A stretch of DNA of 58,427 nucleotides from NCBI GenBank assembly GCA_029260825.1, contig JAJDCM010000386.1:1-58427 (forward strand), read 5' to 3'. The notes beneath the pieces were generated by a model that did no database searches, was not told where the DNA came from, and was given only the letters and a program-made list of their open reading frames with translations. Source of the stretch: Planctomycetota bacterium (GTDB lineage Bacteria > Planctomycetota > JACOTG01 > JAJDCM01). Every line of letters starts with the position of its first letter. The stretch's first letter is position 1. Made by a program: the position numbers and the translations under genes. Shown in pieces: positions 18,401-26,509 of the stretch.

Positions 18401-20000
18401 CCTGAGCGGTTCTTCCGACAGAAGAACTCGGTTGTGGGAAGCCCGAACAGCACAATCACTCTTAATCCTCAACCGGCATCGAGCCCCGGTAACCGGAGTT
18501 GGGTTTCTCCCTCATGACAGAATCTTCTCAACATCAAAAGATTCGATCCTTCAGATTCACACTCACGACGGCGAGCCACTTGCCAGCCTGGGAGGGAGTC
18601 AATCCGGGATCAACTGCGCCGCCGCCACTCCCGATGGGCAGTACATTGTTACCGGGGACGAGGACGGAGCTATCTTTGTTTGGGATGGAGGCGTCCGGCC
18701 ACAAGATTGGTCCGACCCGATCCACCGCCAGTCCGTTTTCTCAGCGCTACGAAGCTTGTGGGCTCCGGACTCTGTCTACGAAACCATGGAAGTCGCCCTC
18801 GACGAGGCTCACCTTGAAACCCGGGCGAGGGAGGATGCACGACTCCTGGCTCTGTCTTGGGACGATCCTCGTACATCGCCGGCTCGACTCGATTTCTCGT
18901 CCCTTCCCGAATCGAACGGGACGGACCGATGTCGCTTTCTGGCGCGCCAACTGGAAACGTGGATCCGTCACAAAAACACGGTCGCGGCCAATCAACTCCT
19001 CGACCTGGACCGTCTTTTCCTCCGAGCGATTCAAGGCATTACTCTTGATGAACAGGAACTTGTGGACTCCAGGGCCGGTTTTCTCGACTCCTTTCGGTTC
19101 TTCGAACGAATCCAGACCCAGGTCGCTCTTGGCTTCGACTATTCCTTCCTCCGCACCCACGTCCTTCAACAAAGAGAAAGCGCGATATTCAGACTCCTCG
19201 GGCCACAAGGAGAATTCACCTATCACGCGTACGTTCTTGCGGAATCGGGAACGGCCTTTGAGGACATATTCGTCTACAACGCCGGCGAATTCGTCAGCAA
19301 GAGCATGAACCGAGTCTTCGAGAGAATGTTCACCAACGATGGAGACCCAACTTCACCGGGAGAGGAAGAACTTCTTTCTCGAGTTGATCGAGTCTCGCAA
19401 ATATCCAACGTCTACCAGGCGGGGACGTTCGAAGAGGCTCTCACCCTCTATCACACTCTCACTCCATCTGAACAGCAGAACAAGACTCTCCTCCTGCTTC
19501 TCACTGACAATGGACGGAGATCGTCCCCCGAAGATCATCGAAAGGCGCGATCCCTGGTCGACCTTCATCACGGGAACGATCCATCCCTCAGCTTCATTTT
19601 TCTGGATCAGATGCTGTCTGATCAACAATACGCCAGAGCTCTTCAGGCGATCGAGTCGATTTCTCAGCAAGTTGGTGGAGATCCCTTCCTGCTCGTTCAA
19701 AAAGCAATCGCGCACCTGGGGCTCTCGGATCGGATGCTGGCGAAAGACCTTTGCCTCGAGGCGCTCAACGAAGATCCAGACCTCATCATCGCCTCTACTA
19801 CCTTGCTTCAAATCAGCCTTGAAGAGCAGGACAATGCAACTTCCGGGAGGCTCGTTGAAGAACTTCACCGGAGAGGAATCCTCCAGATACGATCGCTACC
19901 ACAAACCCCTCTCTATGAGAGTTTCGTTCAATCCGAAGAATTCCGTATCCTCTGTGAGCGCCTGAAAATCACCACGGACGCACCCAATCCAGGAGAATAG
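15465..20000 (+). CDS. Ser/Thr protein kinase with WD40 repeats
   Basis: 1511 residues. The start ATG 15465 lies 2 bases after the sigma gene; GAGGAACG in that gene's end serves as binding site. A kinase domain (about 70-340) has 'LGHGGMGIVFEAEQ', 'VALKLL', 'VIHRDIKPSNIL', 'KIADFGLAH' and 'AYMSPEQAG', all intact. One transmembrane helix follows (about 369-392, 'TGLVSLVAMITVLILSIDLL'). From about 490 to 1090 come WD40 repeats ('LASGSADFTLRLWD', 'LVTASMDGTARVWD', 'LLSGSSDRRTRLWE' and others), enough for about two seven-blade propellers, probably outside the membrane. The last 400 residues look alpha-helical and TPR-like. This is a receptor kinase of the type common in Planctomycetota; the ligand is unknown. 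A short exported-protein gene follows after 3 bases. Confidence 0.92.
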   Translation: MGQDDPTIRNRAEEIFHGFLVQMRSGKDIQPEDFLATVAKELRSEVETLVSDYLSLRKILGERPRHLEPGQVFGDFVLKHELGHGGMGIVFEAEQISLPRRVALKLLLPHQSLSPLSLRRFLREAEAGARLRHPAIVTVYELGEHDGIHFISQELIPDGLTLADLLLLDTDSADEDVLDHAQVARLFLNLAWGLHESHQAGVIHRDIKPSNILIDRDRNPKIADFGLAHVEEELHLSRTGELAGTPAYMSPEQAGLNPRNIDGRTDIFSLGSTLYEALTRRRAFDGESAQQILQQIQLKDPVHPQRIRPQIPDDLSIICMKCLEKEPVRRYESMKELAEDLQRTLDHKPILACAPSLRERLAKWSRRHRILATTGLVSLVAMITVLILSIDLLQEKERGNQQAMMVKSYAKSLRDHEKIVDDAQATLEIKESERIFALDQARWKTYLANLRTTELHQKNGHPEEAIERLFACPREHRGWEWHHLRKSLDPSFLVLPGPTSFPALSLHPSGEKLYLRVGRTIWVGDPQTGLPIHLLRSHRSTVFCISVDSTGERLASGSADFTLRLWDTETGALLATSSALPHPPIAVRLTNNGDLVAAITGQNKHVFLWAPKTGELTEFPVNKSPSNLELSSTPETLWVSHGKEISVWSLPSRRKIGRLEGHTDRVTDLGLSPDEKHLVTASMDGTARVWDLGTNSLQSVLTANGEPVRSIALSNGAERVATASENSTILWDGRNGQRLGTFTGHAGGIGDLSLSSDGTILASASEDGSTRLFSTRRSSSTWKFGQSEAAVTDLTITGDGPWLVAGSKDSTVRLWPVQHTLSPSPKEPEQRVMHARSSVNTVGVAPRRGLLLSGEKDGNLRFWDLSTGKLQKTIPHPDSAAVSIAISRTEKIAITGSTGKSICIWDLENLSLKKTLSGDGFTHALALSSDEKLAYSAAPFGVGLTTWDLESGQRLQTFPASETTGVVTALALSKDGRLLLSGSSDRRTRLWEARTAQSLLILNRHRAPVTGVGFLPHDRIFSTSKDSILQIHTHDGEPLASLGGSQSGINCAAATPDGQYIVTGDEDGAIFVWDGGVRPQDWSDPIHRQSVFSALRSLWAPDSVYETMEVALDEAHLETRAREDARLLALSWDDPRTSPARLDFSSLPESNGTDRCRFLARQLETWIRHKNTVAANQLLDLDRLFLRAIQGITLDEQELVDSRAGFLDSFRFFERIQTQVALGFDYSFLRTHVLQQRESAIFRLLGPQGEFTYHAYVLAESGTAFEDIFVYNAGEFVSKSMNRVFERMFTNDGDPTSPGEEELLSRVDRVSQISNVYQAGTFEEALTLYHTLTPSEQQNKTLLLLLTDNGRRSSPEDHRKARSLVDLHHGNDPSLSFIFLDQMLSDQQYARALQAIESISQQVGGDPFLLVQKAIAHLGLSDRMLAKDLCLEALNEDPDLIIASTTLLQISLEEQDNATSGRLVEELHRRGILQIRSLPQTPLYESFVQSEEFRILCERLKITTDAPNPGE

Positions 20001-20003
20001 ATC

Positions 20004-21410
20004 ATGATGGCACCAAACAGCAGATCCAACAAACGAAAGGGAAATTCAATGTTTCAATGTCGATTCACCAAAGAAACGACCCTGCCATGGGGACTCTCCT
20101 GGATGCTCCTCTTGGCTCTCTCGTTTCCTCTGACCGCTCAGCCTCCGGCAGAAGAAGCACGCACTTCCCCCCGACCCGACGCTGCTGAAGCCTACGATCT
20201 CCGCATCGCACTCAACAAAGATGAAGCCATCTTGATCGAGATCAAAACCAAGATGTCCGGAACGGTATCCATGACACTCGATGGCAGAACCGTCAAAAAC
20301 AAGACGGACCGAACCGAGCAGCTGACGCTTGTTGATCAGTACACCAAGATTGACGATGACAACAAGCACTATGAGATGTCGCGATACTACGCAAAGGCTC
20401 TCGCAAAGGCCGACGGCGATATCCGTGACTCAAGTTTGAACGGAGCCATGATTCGATACACGCAGAAAGATGGTCAGATCAACCTTACGCTTGCCGAGGG
20501 TCGACTTTTCGACGTCAAACTCAAAGGGCGCCTCCTCACCGAATATCATTGGATCGGACCGTGGTTCGCTTTGCCGGGTCAGCAGGCCCTCAACGAGGAA
20601 TTCTCGGTCGACCTAGCTCCCCTCCTCTTGACAGTCACGGGTGCAGAGGGGGAAGTGGTGCTTGAGAAATCCCGATTCAAGTTAATGAGTGTCGACACCC
20701 GGAACAACACCGCTTCCCTCGAGGGAGCTGTTGAGTGGAAAGAAATAGCAGAAGACGAAGACATGACCGGTGGGATCGACTACATCGCAACTGCGGAGAT
20801 CAAGATCGATCTAGAGAAGAAACACCTTCATTCGCTGAACTTGAAAGGCACCGGAAACGTCTACGGAAAAGCAAGAACCGGGAACGGGGAGATGGGCGGA
20901 TCGCTAGCATTCTCATCAGCAATCGTGACGAAAACCGGATCTGCCGTCACGCGGGTTCTCAAAGCAAAACCTACTTATCGAGATGTACGTAGAACCATCC
21001 ACCTTGCCGGAGTTCAGCTCTCCTTGCCAAGTCACTGGGCGGAGACCGCAAAAGATCGCTCGAAATCGATTGTTGGATACACCCGAACCCTTGCCCCTGG
21101 AAACCCTGTCATTCAGGTGCAACGCCTCAAGATCGGAGATATCCCTCTCGATGAGCTGATGCGCCAGACAGAAACCGTCATGCGTGGCAACGGCCAATCA
21201 CCGGTCCTGAAGAAAGTAAAATCCGCGATCTCAACCGGATTCTCGACGGATCTCGACGAAAACGGCCAACACTTTCATACAGAGTTCTATCGACTTAATC
21301 GAACCGATTGGCTTGCCTACAAATTGGTTTCGAACAAAGACATGCCAAAAGAAGCAAAACGCGAATATGACAAGGGCCGCAAGAGCCTCCGCTTGATCAA
21401 GTCAAACTAG
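20004..21410 (+). CDS. exported protein of unknown function, third gene of the sigma-kinase operon
   Basis: 468 residues from ATG 20004, which lies 8 bases after AGGAG; an internal ATG 20049 also has a good site (AAAGGGA) and would remove 15 residues. Either form carries a signal sequence ('LSWMLLLALSFPLTAQ'). The mature protein is rich in charged beta-strand-like sequence: 'DEAILIEIKTKMSGTVSMTLDG', 'MIRYTQKDGQINLTLAEG', and a C-terminal half beginning 'VQLSLPSHWAETAKD' that resembles lipoprotein or DUF1795-like folds only in general character. The gap to the kinase stop is 3 bases, so the three genes form one operon. A role as periplasmic partner of the WD40 receptor is inferred from position only. 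Confidence 0.8.
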   Translation: MMAPNSRSNKRKGNSMFQCRFTKETTLPWGLSWMLLLALSFPLTAQPPAEEARTSPRPDAAEAYDLRIALNKDEAILIEIKTKMSGTVSMTLDGRTVKNKTDRTEQLTLVDQYTKIDDDNKHYEMSRYYAKALAKADGDIRDSSLNGAMIRYTQKDGQINLTLAEGRLFDVKLKGRLLTEYHWIGPWFALPGQQALNEEFSVDLAPLLLTVTGAEGEVVLEKSRFKLMSVDTRNNTASLEGAVEWKEIAEDEDMTGGIDYIATAEIKIDLEKKHLHSLNLKGTGNVYGKARTGNGEMGGSLAFSSAIVTKTGSAVTRVLKAKPTYRDVRRTIHLAGVQLSLPSHWAETAKDRSKSIVGYTRTLAPGNPVIQVQRLKIGDIPLDELMRQTETVMRGNGQSPVLKKVKSAISTGFSTDLDENGQHFHTEFYRLNRTDWLAYKLVSNKDMPKEAKREYDKGRKSLRLIKSN

Positions 21411-21515
21411 GAGGCTACGCCACCGCCAATCGCTCTTGTATAAGAAGGTCTCTTGCGACCGAGCATCGCCAACACTTCGCGGTCTTCTTGGACGCTGGCT
21501 TCCTGACCCTGAACA

Positions 21516-24119
21516 TCAATCTGAAATGGCTCTTGCGGGTCTCAGCCCCAGGAAGTTGAGACGGGCATCGGGAGTTCCACTCGAGCGAGCGGCGCATCGG
21601 GAGTTCGAGGCCGTGTTGTCGAAACCGCCTCCCCGATTAACACGGGAACGAGCCCCTTCAACAAGCCGCTTTCCATCTCCGGGGTTGACCGGTATCGCGT
21701 AGGCTCCGTAGCCATCCTGGCACCATTCCCAGACGTTCCCCAGGATGTCGTGGAAACCGAACGGATTGGCCTTGAATCGCCCAACCGGAGCATGGACGGT
21801 GTAACCGTCGTTCAGATCTTTCTCGTGGGTCCAACTCGGCGGCGCACCATGGGCCTTTCCATAGGCGTCGGCGAGGTTCGCAGCGCCATCAAGGGATGTC
21901 ACATGATCGCCGGTCCAGAAGACAGTGGCGGTCCCCGCCCGGGCGGCGTACTCCCATTGAGCCTCCGTCGGGAGGACGAGGCCAAGGCGCCGCATCAGGT
22001 CCCGACAATCTTCCCAGCTCACCTGCTCGACAGGATGAAGTCCCATGAGCTTTCTCCTCTGTCTCGCCGGAGTTCGATCCCAGCGTGAGCCGTAGTCGTG
22101 AGCGCCGTACCGACTCGGATTCGCATGTGCGATCCTTCTCCATTGGGCCTGGATCATCTCGAACTTGGAAAGAAAGAACGGATCAAGCGTCACTTCGTGC
22201 ACCGCTCCTTCATTCCCCAACGCATTCCCGTCAAAGTTCTGTCGATTCGGATTCCCCCTCTGCGCCCCCATCCAGAACGTGCCTCCCGGGACCAAGACGA
22301 GCACGAGACCCGTCTCCTCCGTGAGCAAGAGCCCACCATCGGCCTCACGCTCGGCAATGTCGCCGGATTGAATGTGCGCGAACTCCCAGAGACCCGAGCC
22401 CGCGTCACGCCCGAGAGGGATCAGCCCAATTTGAGGCTTGATCACCAAACCACGGTACTGGGGACACTCGTCTCGGATCGATGCGATGGCTTCCGTCCAT
22501 TCGGGAGCGTATCGCTCGATCGTAGCCGCACTTACCGTGCTGGCAAAAGCGAGCCTTCGTCGGACGCTGGCGATGGTTCCCGCCTCGGGCGCAACAAACT
22601 CCTTCAGCCCAAGAGTCAGGTCCGTGAGTGCGTCATGTCGCCACTGCCTCTCCACGTCCCCGCCGAAATAGAACCTTCGTTCCTCGCCATCGCCCCGGCT
22701 CTCAGCCTCGGAACGCAACACTTCCAAGTCCTCGAGATGACCGGGAAGCCGGGCCGCAAGCTCGTCCGCTTTGTCCAGCCAAGATCGAAACGCAGGAACT
22801 TTCTTAGGCTCAGCGGGCCAGAGGTTGTCTGCCTCGAGATCGTAGTCGCTGAGACGCTTGATATCGGCAAGCCTCAAGATCTCGTCGCGTTGCCGTTCCG
22901 CCTCCCTCTCCTTCTCTTCCGCGCGCCGGCGTTCCCGCTCCGCAACGGATGTCTTTTCCTGCGCGAGTGTTTTGGCCGCATCCGCCTGTCGTCTCTGCTC
23001 CTCGGACGTCAGATAAAGCCCCGTGCTGACGATCAGACCGAGAATCAAGGCTGTTGCCACTGCTCCGGATCCGATCATCCAGCCCTTGTGCTTTCGCGCA
23101 AACTTCCCGAGTCGGTAGATCTTGCTCGGCGGACACGCCAGCACCGGGTCATCGCTCAGATGGCGCTCGATGTCCGCCCGCAACTCCGCCGCTGTCTCAT
23201 AGCGTTGACTCGGCGATTTATCAAGTGCCTTGAGCACGATCCAATCGAGGTCTCCTCGCAGTTTCTTGACCAGTGCATCAGGGTCGGCCGCTCGTTCTTT
23301 TGCGATCGCTCGAGCCCTCTCGTCGTCGAAGCCGCTGGCTCTCGTGCTCGGGCGCTGCGGGTTCTCCTCGCAGATGATCCGTCGGATCTCACGCTGGCTC
23401 GCCATTCGAACCGCCTCGGTGAGATCAAAAGGACGCTCCCCCACGAGGAGCTCGTAGAGGATGATCCCGAGCGCATAGATATCACTTCTCGTGTCGACAC
23501 CCAGTCCAGTCGGCTCGATCTGTTCAGGGCTCATGTACGCAGGAGTCCCGAGAAACGTTCCGATCACCGTGTGAATCGTCTTATCCGTGAGCTTCTGCTC
23601 CGTCGCTTTGGCAAGACCGAAGTCAATCACCTTGGCCACCGGCCTGTTGTCCTTTTCCGTGACAAGGATGTTGGTCGGTTTGAGGTCCCTGTGAATGATC
23701 CCTTTGCTGTGGGCGTGGCCGACGCCCGCGCAAACCTGAAGAAACAGATCCAGGCGCTGCTCCGTCGACAGGCGGTTGCGGTCGCAATAGTCGGTGAGCG
23801 GCATCCCCTTGATGTACTCCATGACGAAGAATGGACGGCCATTCTCGGAAGTTCCGGCATCAAGGACCTGGGCAATGTTGCGGTGGTCCATGAGCGCCAG
23901 GGCCTCACGCTCCGATTCAAACCGGGCGAGAACCGCCTGGGTGTCCATGCCGAGCTTGATCAGCTTGAGCGCAACCCGACGTCGGACCGGCTTCTCCTGG
24001 CTTGCAAGGTAGACCACACCCATTCCGCCCTGCCCTAAAGTCTCGAGGACACGATACGGGCCGACTCGATCGGGCCCGTCGGCGGAGGCTTCGAACGCCT
24101 GGGTTTTTTCTGTGCTCAT
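21516..24119 (-). CDS. Ser/Thr protein kinase fused to a SUMF1 (FGE-like) domain
   Basis: 867 residues from ATG 24119. The frame is open for 148 more codons upstream, but that part is not protein-like and overlaps the divergent gene. AGGAAG lies 13 bases before the chosen start. Order: kinase (about 20-300) with 'LGQGGMGVVYLA', 'VALKLIKLG', 'IIHRDLKPTNIL', 'VIDFGLAKA' and 'AYMSPEQ'; a transmembrane helix ('MIGSGAVATALILGLIVSTGLYL'); a coiled coil rich in Glu/Arg; and a C-terminal SUMF1 domain with 'GGTFWMGAQRG', 'PVEQVSWEDCRDLMRRLG', 'LPTEAQWEYAARAG', 'LGNVWEWCQDGYG' and 'RVNRGGGF'. The C-terminal catalytic Cys pair of true formylglycine-generating enzymes is absent ('GGGFDNTASNSRCAARS'), so sulfatase activation is unlikely and a ligand-binding sensor domain is the better guess. 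Confidence 0.9.
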   Translation of the reverse strand: MSTEKTQAFEASADGPDRVGPYRVLETLGQGGMGVVYLASQEKPVRRRVALKLIKLGMDTQAVLARFESEREALALMDHRNIAQVLDAGTSENGRPFFVMEYIKGMPLTDYCDRNRLSTEQRLDLFLQVCAGVGHAHSKGIIHRDLKPTNILVTEKDNRPVAKVIDFGLAKATEQKLTDKTIHTVIGTFLGTPAYMSPEQIEPTGLGVDTRSDIYALGIILYELLVGERPFDLTEAVRMASQREIRRIICEENPQRPSTRASGFDDERARAIAKERAADPDALVKKLRGDLDWIVLKALDKSPSQRYETAAELRADIERHLSDDPVLACPPSKIYRLGKFARKHKGWMIGSGAVATALILGLIVSTGLYLTSEEQRRQADAAKTLAQEKTSVAERERRRAEEKEREAERQRDEILRLADIKRLSDYDLEADNLWPAEPKKVPAFRSWLDKADELAARLPGHLEDLEVLRSEAESRGDGEERRFYFGGDVERQWRHDALTDLTLGLKEFVAPEAGTIASVRRRLAFASTVSAATIERYAPEWTEAIASIRDECPQYRGLVIKPQIGLIPLGRDAGSGLWEFAHIQSGDIAEREADGGLLLTEETGLVLVLVPGGTFWMGAQRGNPNRQNFDGNALGNEGAVHEVTLDPFFLSKFEMIQAQWRRIAHANPSRYGAHDYGSRWDRTPARQRRKLMGLHPVEQVSWEDCRDLMRRLGLVLPTEAQWEYAARAGTATVFWTGDHVTSLDGAANLADAYGKAHGAPPSWTHEKDLNDGYTVHAPVGRFKANPFGFHDILGNVWEWCQDGYGAYAIPVNPGDGKRLVEGARSRVNRGGGFDNTASNSRCAARSSGTPDARLNFLGLRPARAISD

Positions 24120-24486
24120 GGGTTTCGCAATTCTTCCTGATGGAGAAGCTTGGCTCGCGGTCAATCCATCGGAACCGCACGAATCACTATCGGTGAAACT
24201 CACGCATTGGGCAAGCACGGGCGCAACGCCACGTCGTTCGTGGCCAGCTTGATTTCGTGGCCATCCTGAACCCTTCCGCGGTTCCAAAAACCCGGAGGGA
24301 CCCCTCTCTCGATCCGGGCCCCTCAGAGCCCCGATCCTTGTGACACTCGCCCAGCGGGCACTGATGTGACCGCGACCACCCCGAAAAACCCAAAAAGGAC
24401 CATCGACGCGGGGTCTAATGGTGTAGCCGCCCGCCCTCATGGACGATAAACACTGAGAGATAGACCCAAAGAGCCCCAGTGCTTCT
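24120..24486. other. divergent intergenic region
   Basis: About 370 bases between the divergent kinase-SUMF1 and HDOD genes; promoters for both are expected. Open frames here are Arg/Trp/Ser-rich and not protein-like. I see no RNA or repeat. Confidence 0.45.
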
Positions 24487-25503
24487 ATGAACTCCGGAGA
24501 CAACCGCCCCATAGGGCACTTCACCGCGGTGATGGAACGCCACCCGGAGTCGATCCGAATCATCCGGTCCGATCAATCTGATGAGAAGAATTTTCTTTCC
24601 GCGGTGCACTACGCTCATCAATTCCTGTCTGCTTTTGTCAACGTCCAGGAGATGCAAAGCACACTGACAAGAGCAATCCGCGTGCGCGACCTCCTCAGTA
24701 ATCCTCAACTCCGCAAGCTCGTCTCGGGGGTGAAGTCTTTGCCGTGCCTTCCCGCCCTCTACGTCGAAGTCGTCGAGGAGCTCCGATCGTCGGATCCATC
24801 CATCTCCAGGATCGCCCGCTCCGTGGCCAACGATCTGGGCATGACGACGAAAGCGCTGCAGATCGTGAACTCCGTAGCCTTTGGCGTGCGGTTCAGGATT
24901 GACAACCCACTCCAGGCGACGGTCTATCTGGGTCTGAACATGATCAAAGCCCTTGTTCTTTCCGAGAGGGTATTCTCCCAGAGCACAAAAGAGGGGCTCA
25001 ACCGCTTTCGGCTCAAGGACCTCTCCCAACACAGTACAAAAGTAGGACTGGTAGCAAAGAAAATCTGTCTATCTCAAGGCGTCTCCAAGGAAATCGCCAA
25101 AGACGCTTTCATGGCTGGTTTGCTCCACGACATCGGCCAGCTCATCCTCGCGTTCGAAGCCCCAGACAACTACATCAAAGTCATCGAGATCATGGACAAC
25201 GAAGAGATGCCCCGGGTGAAAGCGGAGCAGATGGTCTTTGGAACATCCCACGCAGAAGTGGGAGCCTATCTGATCGGCCTCTGGGGTCTATCCGACAGCC
25301 TGATCTCTTCCATCCAGTATCATCACCAACCGTCGCTCTGCCCGGTGCATGCGATCGGACCGCTCGCTGGCGTCCACCTGGCAAACGCAATGGAGCATGA
25401 ATCCCGCGGATTCACGGAGAATGCTCCCCGAGACGAGGCATATCTCGCCGAAATCGGTCTTGGAGACTTCGAGGCACCTTGGGAAGATGCGGTCCCTTCG
25501 TGA
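24487..25503 (+). CDS. HDOD domain protein with half a receiver domain
   Basis: 338 residues. The HDOD domain spans about 80-275 and shows 'VKSLPCLPALYVEVVEEL', 'ARSVANDLGMTTKALQIVNS', 'LGLNMIKALVLS', 'MAGLLHDIGQLIL' (the retained HD) and 'IQYHHQP'. HDOD proteins regulate signalling and often lie behind a receiver domain. Residues 1-70 ('VMERHPESIRIIRSDQSDE', 'AHQFLSAFVNVQEMQSTLTRAI') match the rear half of such a receiver, but the front half with the phospho-acceptor Asp is missing and the usual Lys-Pro is Ala-Phe. An in-frame TGA lies 30 bases before the start, so the missing part is not just upstream. No clear Shine-Dalgarno is present. The protein is probably not phosphorylated. Confidence 0.87.
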   Translation: MNSGDNRPIGHFTAVMERHPESIRIIRSDQSDEKNFLSAVHYAHQFLSAFVNVQEMQSTLTRAIRVRDLLSNPQLRKLVSGVKSLPCLPALYVEVVEELRSSDPSISRIARSVANDLGMTTKALQIVNSVAFGVRFRIDNPLQATVYLGLNMIKALVLSERVFSQSTKEGLNRFRLKDLSQHSTKVGLVAKKICLSQGVSKEIAKDAFMAGLLHDIGQLILAFEAPDNYIKVIEIMDNEEMPRVKAEQMVFGTSHAEVGAYLIGLWGLSDSLISSIQYHHQPSLCPVHAIGPLAGVHLANAMEHESRGFTENAPRDEAYLAEIGLGDFEAPWEDAVPS

Positions 25504-25840
25504 AATGCGGGGCCGGTAGAGGGAGCTCTCAACTCTCGCGACCTGTACAAAACGCCGTACGCCCGGAACCCATGTAGCCTCAGACACTTCGGCATCGCCT
25601 ATCCTGTCAGTTTCGGCCGTGCACTTCCTCATCGCCAGCTGTTGCTGGCTGGATCAACGAGAGGCGGTCGTCCACGCATTATGAAGTCTGCAACTTCCGG
25701 GTCAACAGCGAGGACCAACACACGTATGGATGTTGTGCTTCGACGAAGCAAGAATCAGGAGAGACCAATCGGTGAGCTAGTGAATCGTGAATCGCCAGGC
25801 CTCACGCGGTTGTCATCGGCATCAACGAAAGGAGTTCCTT
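25504..25840. other. intergenic region with a transposase scrap
   Basis: About 340 bases upstream of the exported DUF1579-like gene. It holds the short transposase-start remnant listed at 25616-25670 and, at 25828-25834, the AAAGGAG site of the next gene. No other gene is seen. Confidence 0.45.
25616..25670 (+). mobile_element. 5' scrap of an integrase-core transposase gene
   Basis: The segment TGCACTTCCTCATCGCC, followed a few bases later by GGCTGGATCAACGAGAGGC, recurs at 41871-41919, where it encodes the 'LHFLIAAVPGWINERQ' beginning of a transposase pseudogene. Here only about 50 bases are kept, with a frame change inside. No start codon remains. Confidence 0.55.
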
Positions 25841-26419
25841 GTGACGAACATGAAAAGGACGATATGCGTAGCCATTTCTACTCTAGTGCTCAGTAGCGCA
25901 TCGTTCGCTCAAGGAAAAGAACCATCCTTGAAGGTGACATCCCTCTCCGAGTACGGCGTCAGCAAGGAGTATCCATTCGGACGATTGCATCCGGATGCTC
26001 CAAAGGAGACTGCGCAGTTTGATTTCATGGTTGGTGACTTTGACCGCAAAGAAAGAACGCGCAACCAGGACGGCACCTGGAAGGAATGGGTCACCGGAGA
26101 ATGGAACGCGCGATACGTCATGAATGGGCACGCGATTCTAGATCAAAGCTTTAATTCCGGGTCTCAGGTGTCGACTTCGAACATGCGTATTTTTGACGAC
26201 AAAAAGAAGAAGTGGGTCGTTACCTGGTTCAAGATGCCCGGATTCGGAACAACCGTTGCTGAAGGAGAAAAAGTTGACGACACCATCGTCTTCAAGAACG
26301 GAACGGATCGATATGTTTTTCACAATCTATCTGAGAACGGATACGACTGGGTTCTGAAGAAAAACATCAACGGCCAACTGGTTGACGTGTGGCAAATTTC
26401 CTGCAAACGGAAAAAGTAA
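25841..26419 (+). CDS. exported DUF1579-like protein
   Basis: About 192 residues. GTG 25841 is chosen because AAAGGAG lies 6 bases upstream; the ATG at 25850 would be 15 bases away. A signal peptide follows (MKRTICVAISTLVLSSASFAQ). The mature protein contains 'AQFDFMVGDFDRKERTRNQDG', 'WNARYVMNGHAILDQSFN', 'TSNMRIFDDKKKKWVVTWFKMPG' and a closing 'VWQISCKRKK'. This 'FDFmvGdw...Ngh.i.D' pattern is that of small lipocalin-like proteins annotated DUF1579. The function is unknown. A hairpin lies 31 bases downstream. Confidence 0.8.
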   Translation: MTNMKRTICVAISTLVLSSASFAQGKEPSLKVTSLSEYGVSKEYPFGRLHPDAPKETAQFDFMVGDFDRKERTRNQDGTWKEWVTGEWNARYVMNGHAILDQSFNSGSQVSTSNMRIFDDKKKKWVVTWFKMPGFGTTVAEGEKVDDTIVFKNGTDRYVFHNLSENGYDWVLKKNINGQLVDVWQISCKRKK

Positions 26420-26449
26420 CCCGTCGGTCCCGAAAAGCCGTCAGAGAGA

Positions 26450-26488
26450 CGATTCTGGCCCAGCTCCCTGGGAACCGAGCCAGAATCG
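26450..26488. terminator. hairpin between convergent genes
   Basis: A 10-bp perfect inverted repeat (CGATTCTGGC at 26450-26459, complement at 26479-26488) lies between the ends of two convergent genes, 22 bases from the stop of the minus-strand gene. Neither side has a strong U-tract, so it may act on both strands weakly. Confidence 0.5.
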
Positions 26489-26509
26489 ATGGATGACGAT
26501 CAGACGCGC

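Noticed and set aside
22098..24038. 646-codon plus-strand open frame opposite the kinase-SUMF1 gene
   Set aside because: Arg/Leu/Pro-rich composition without any motif; it mirrors codon bias of the real minus-strand gene.
24120..24563. 148-codon N-terminal extension of the kinase-SUMF1 protein
   Set aside because: It would overlap the divergent HDOD gene and has no family resemblance; kinases of this group start close to the catalytic domain.
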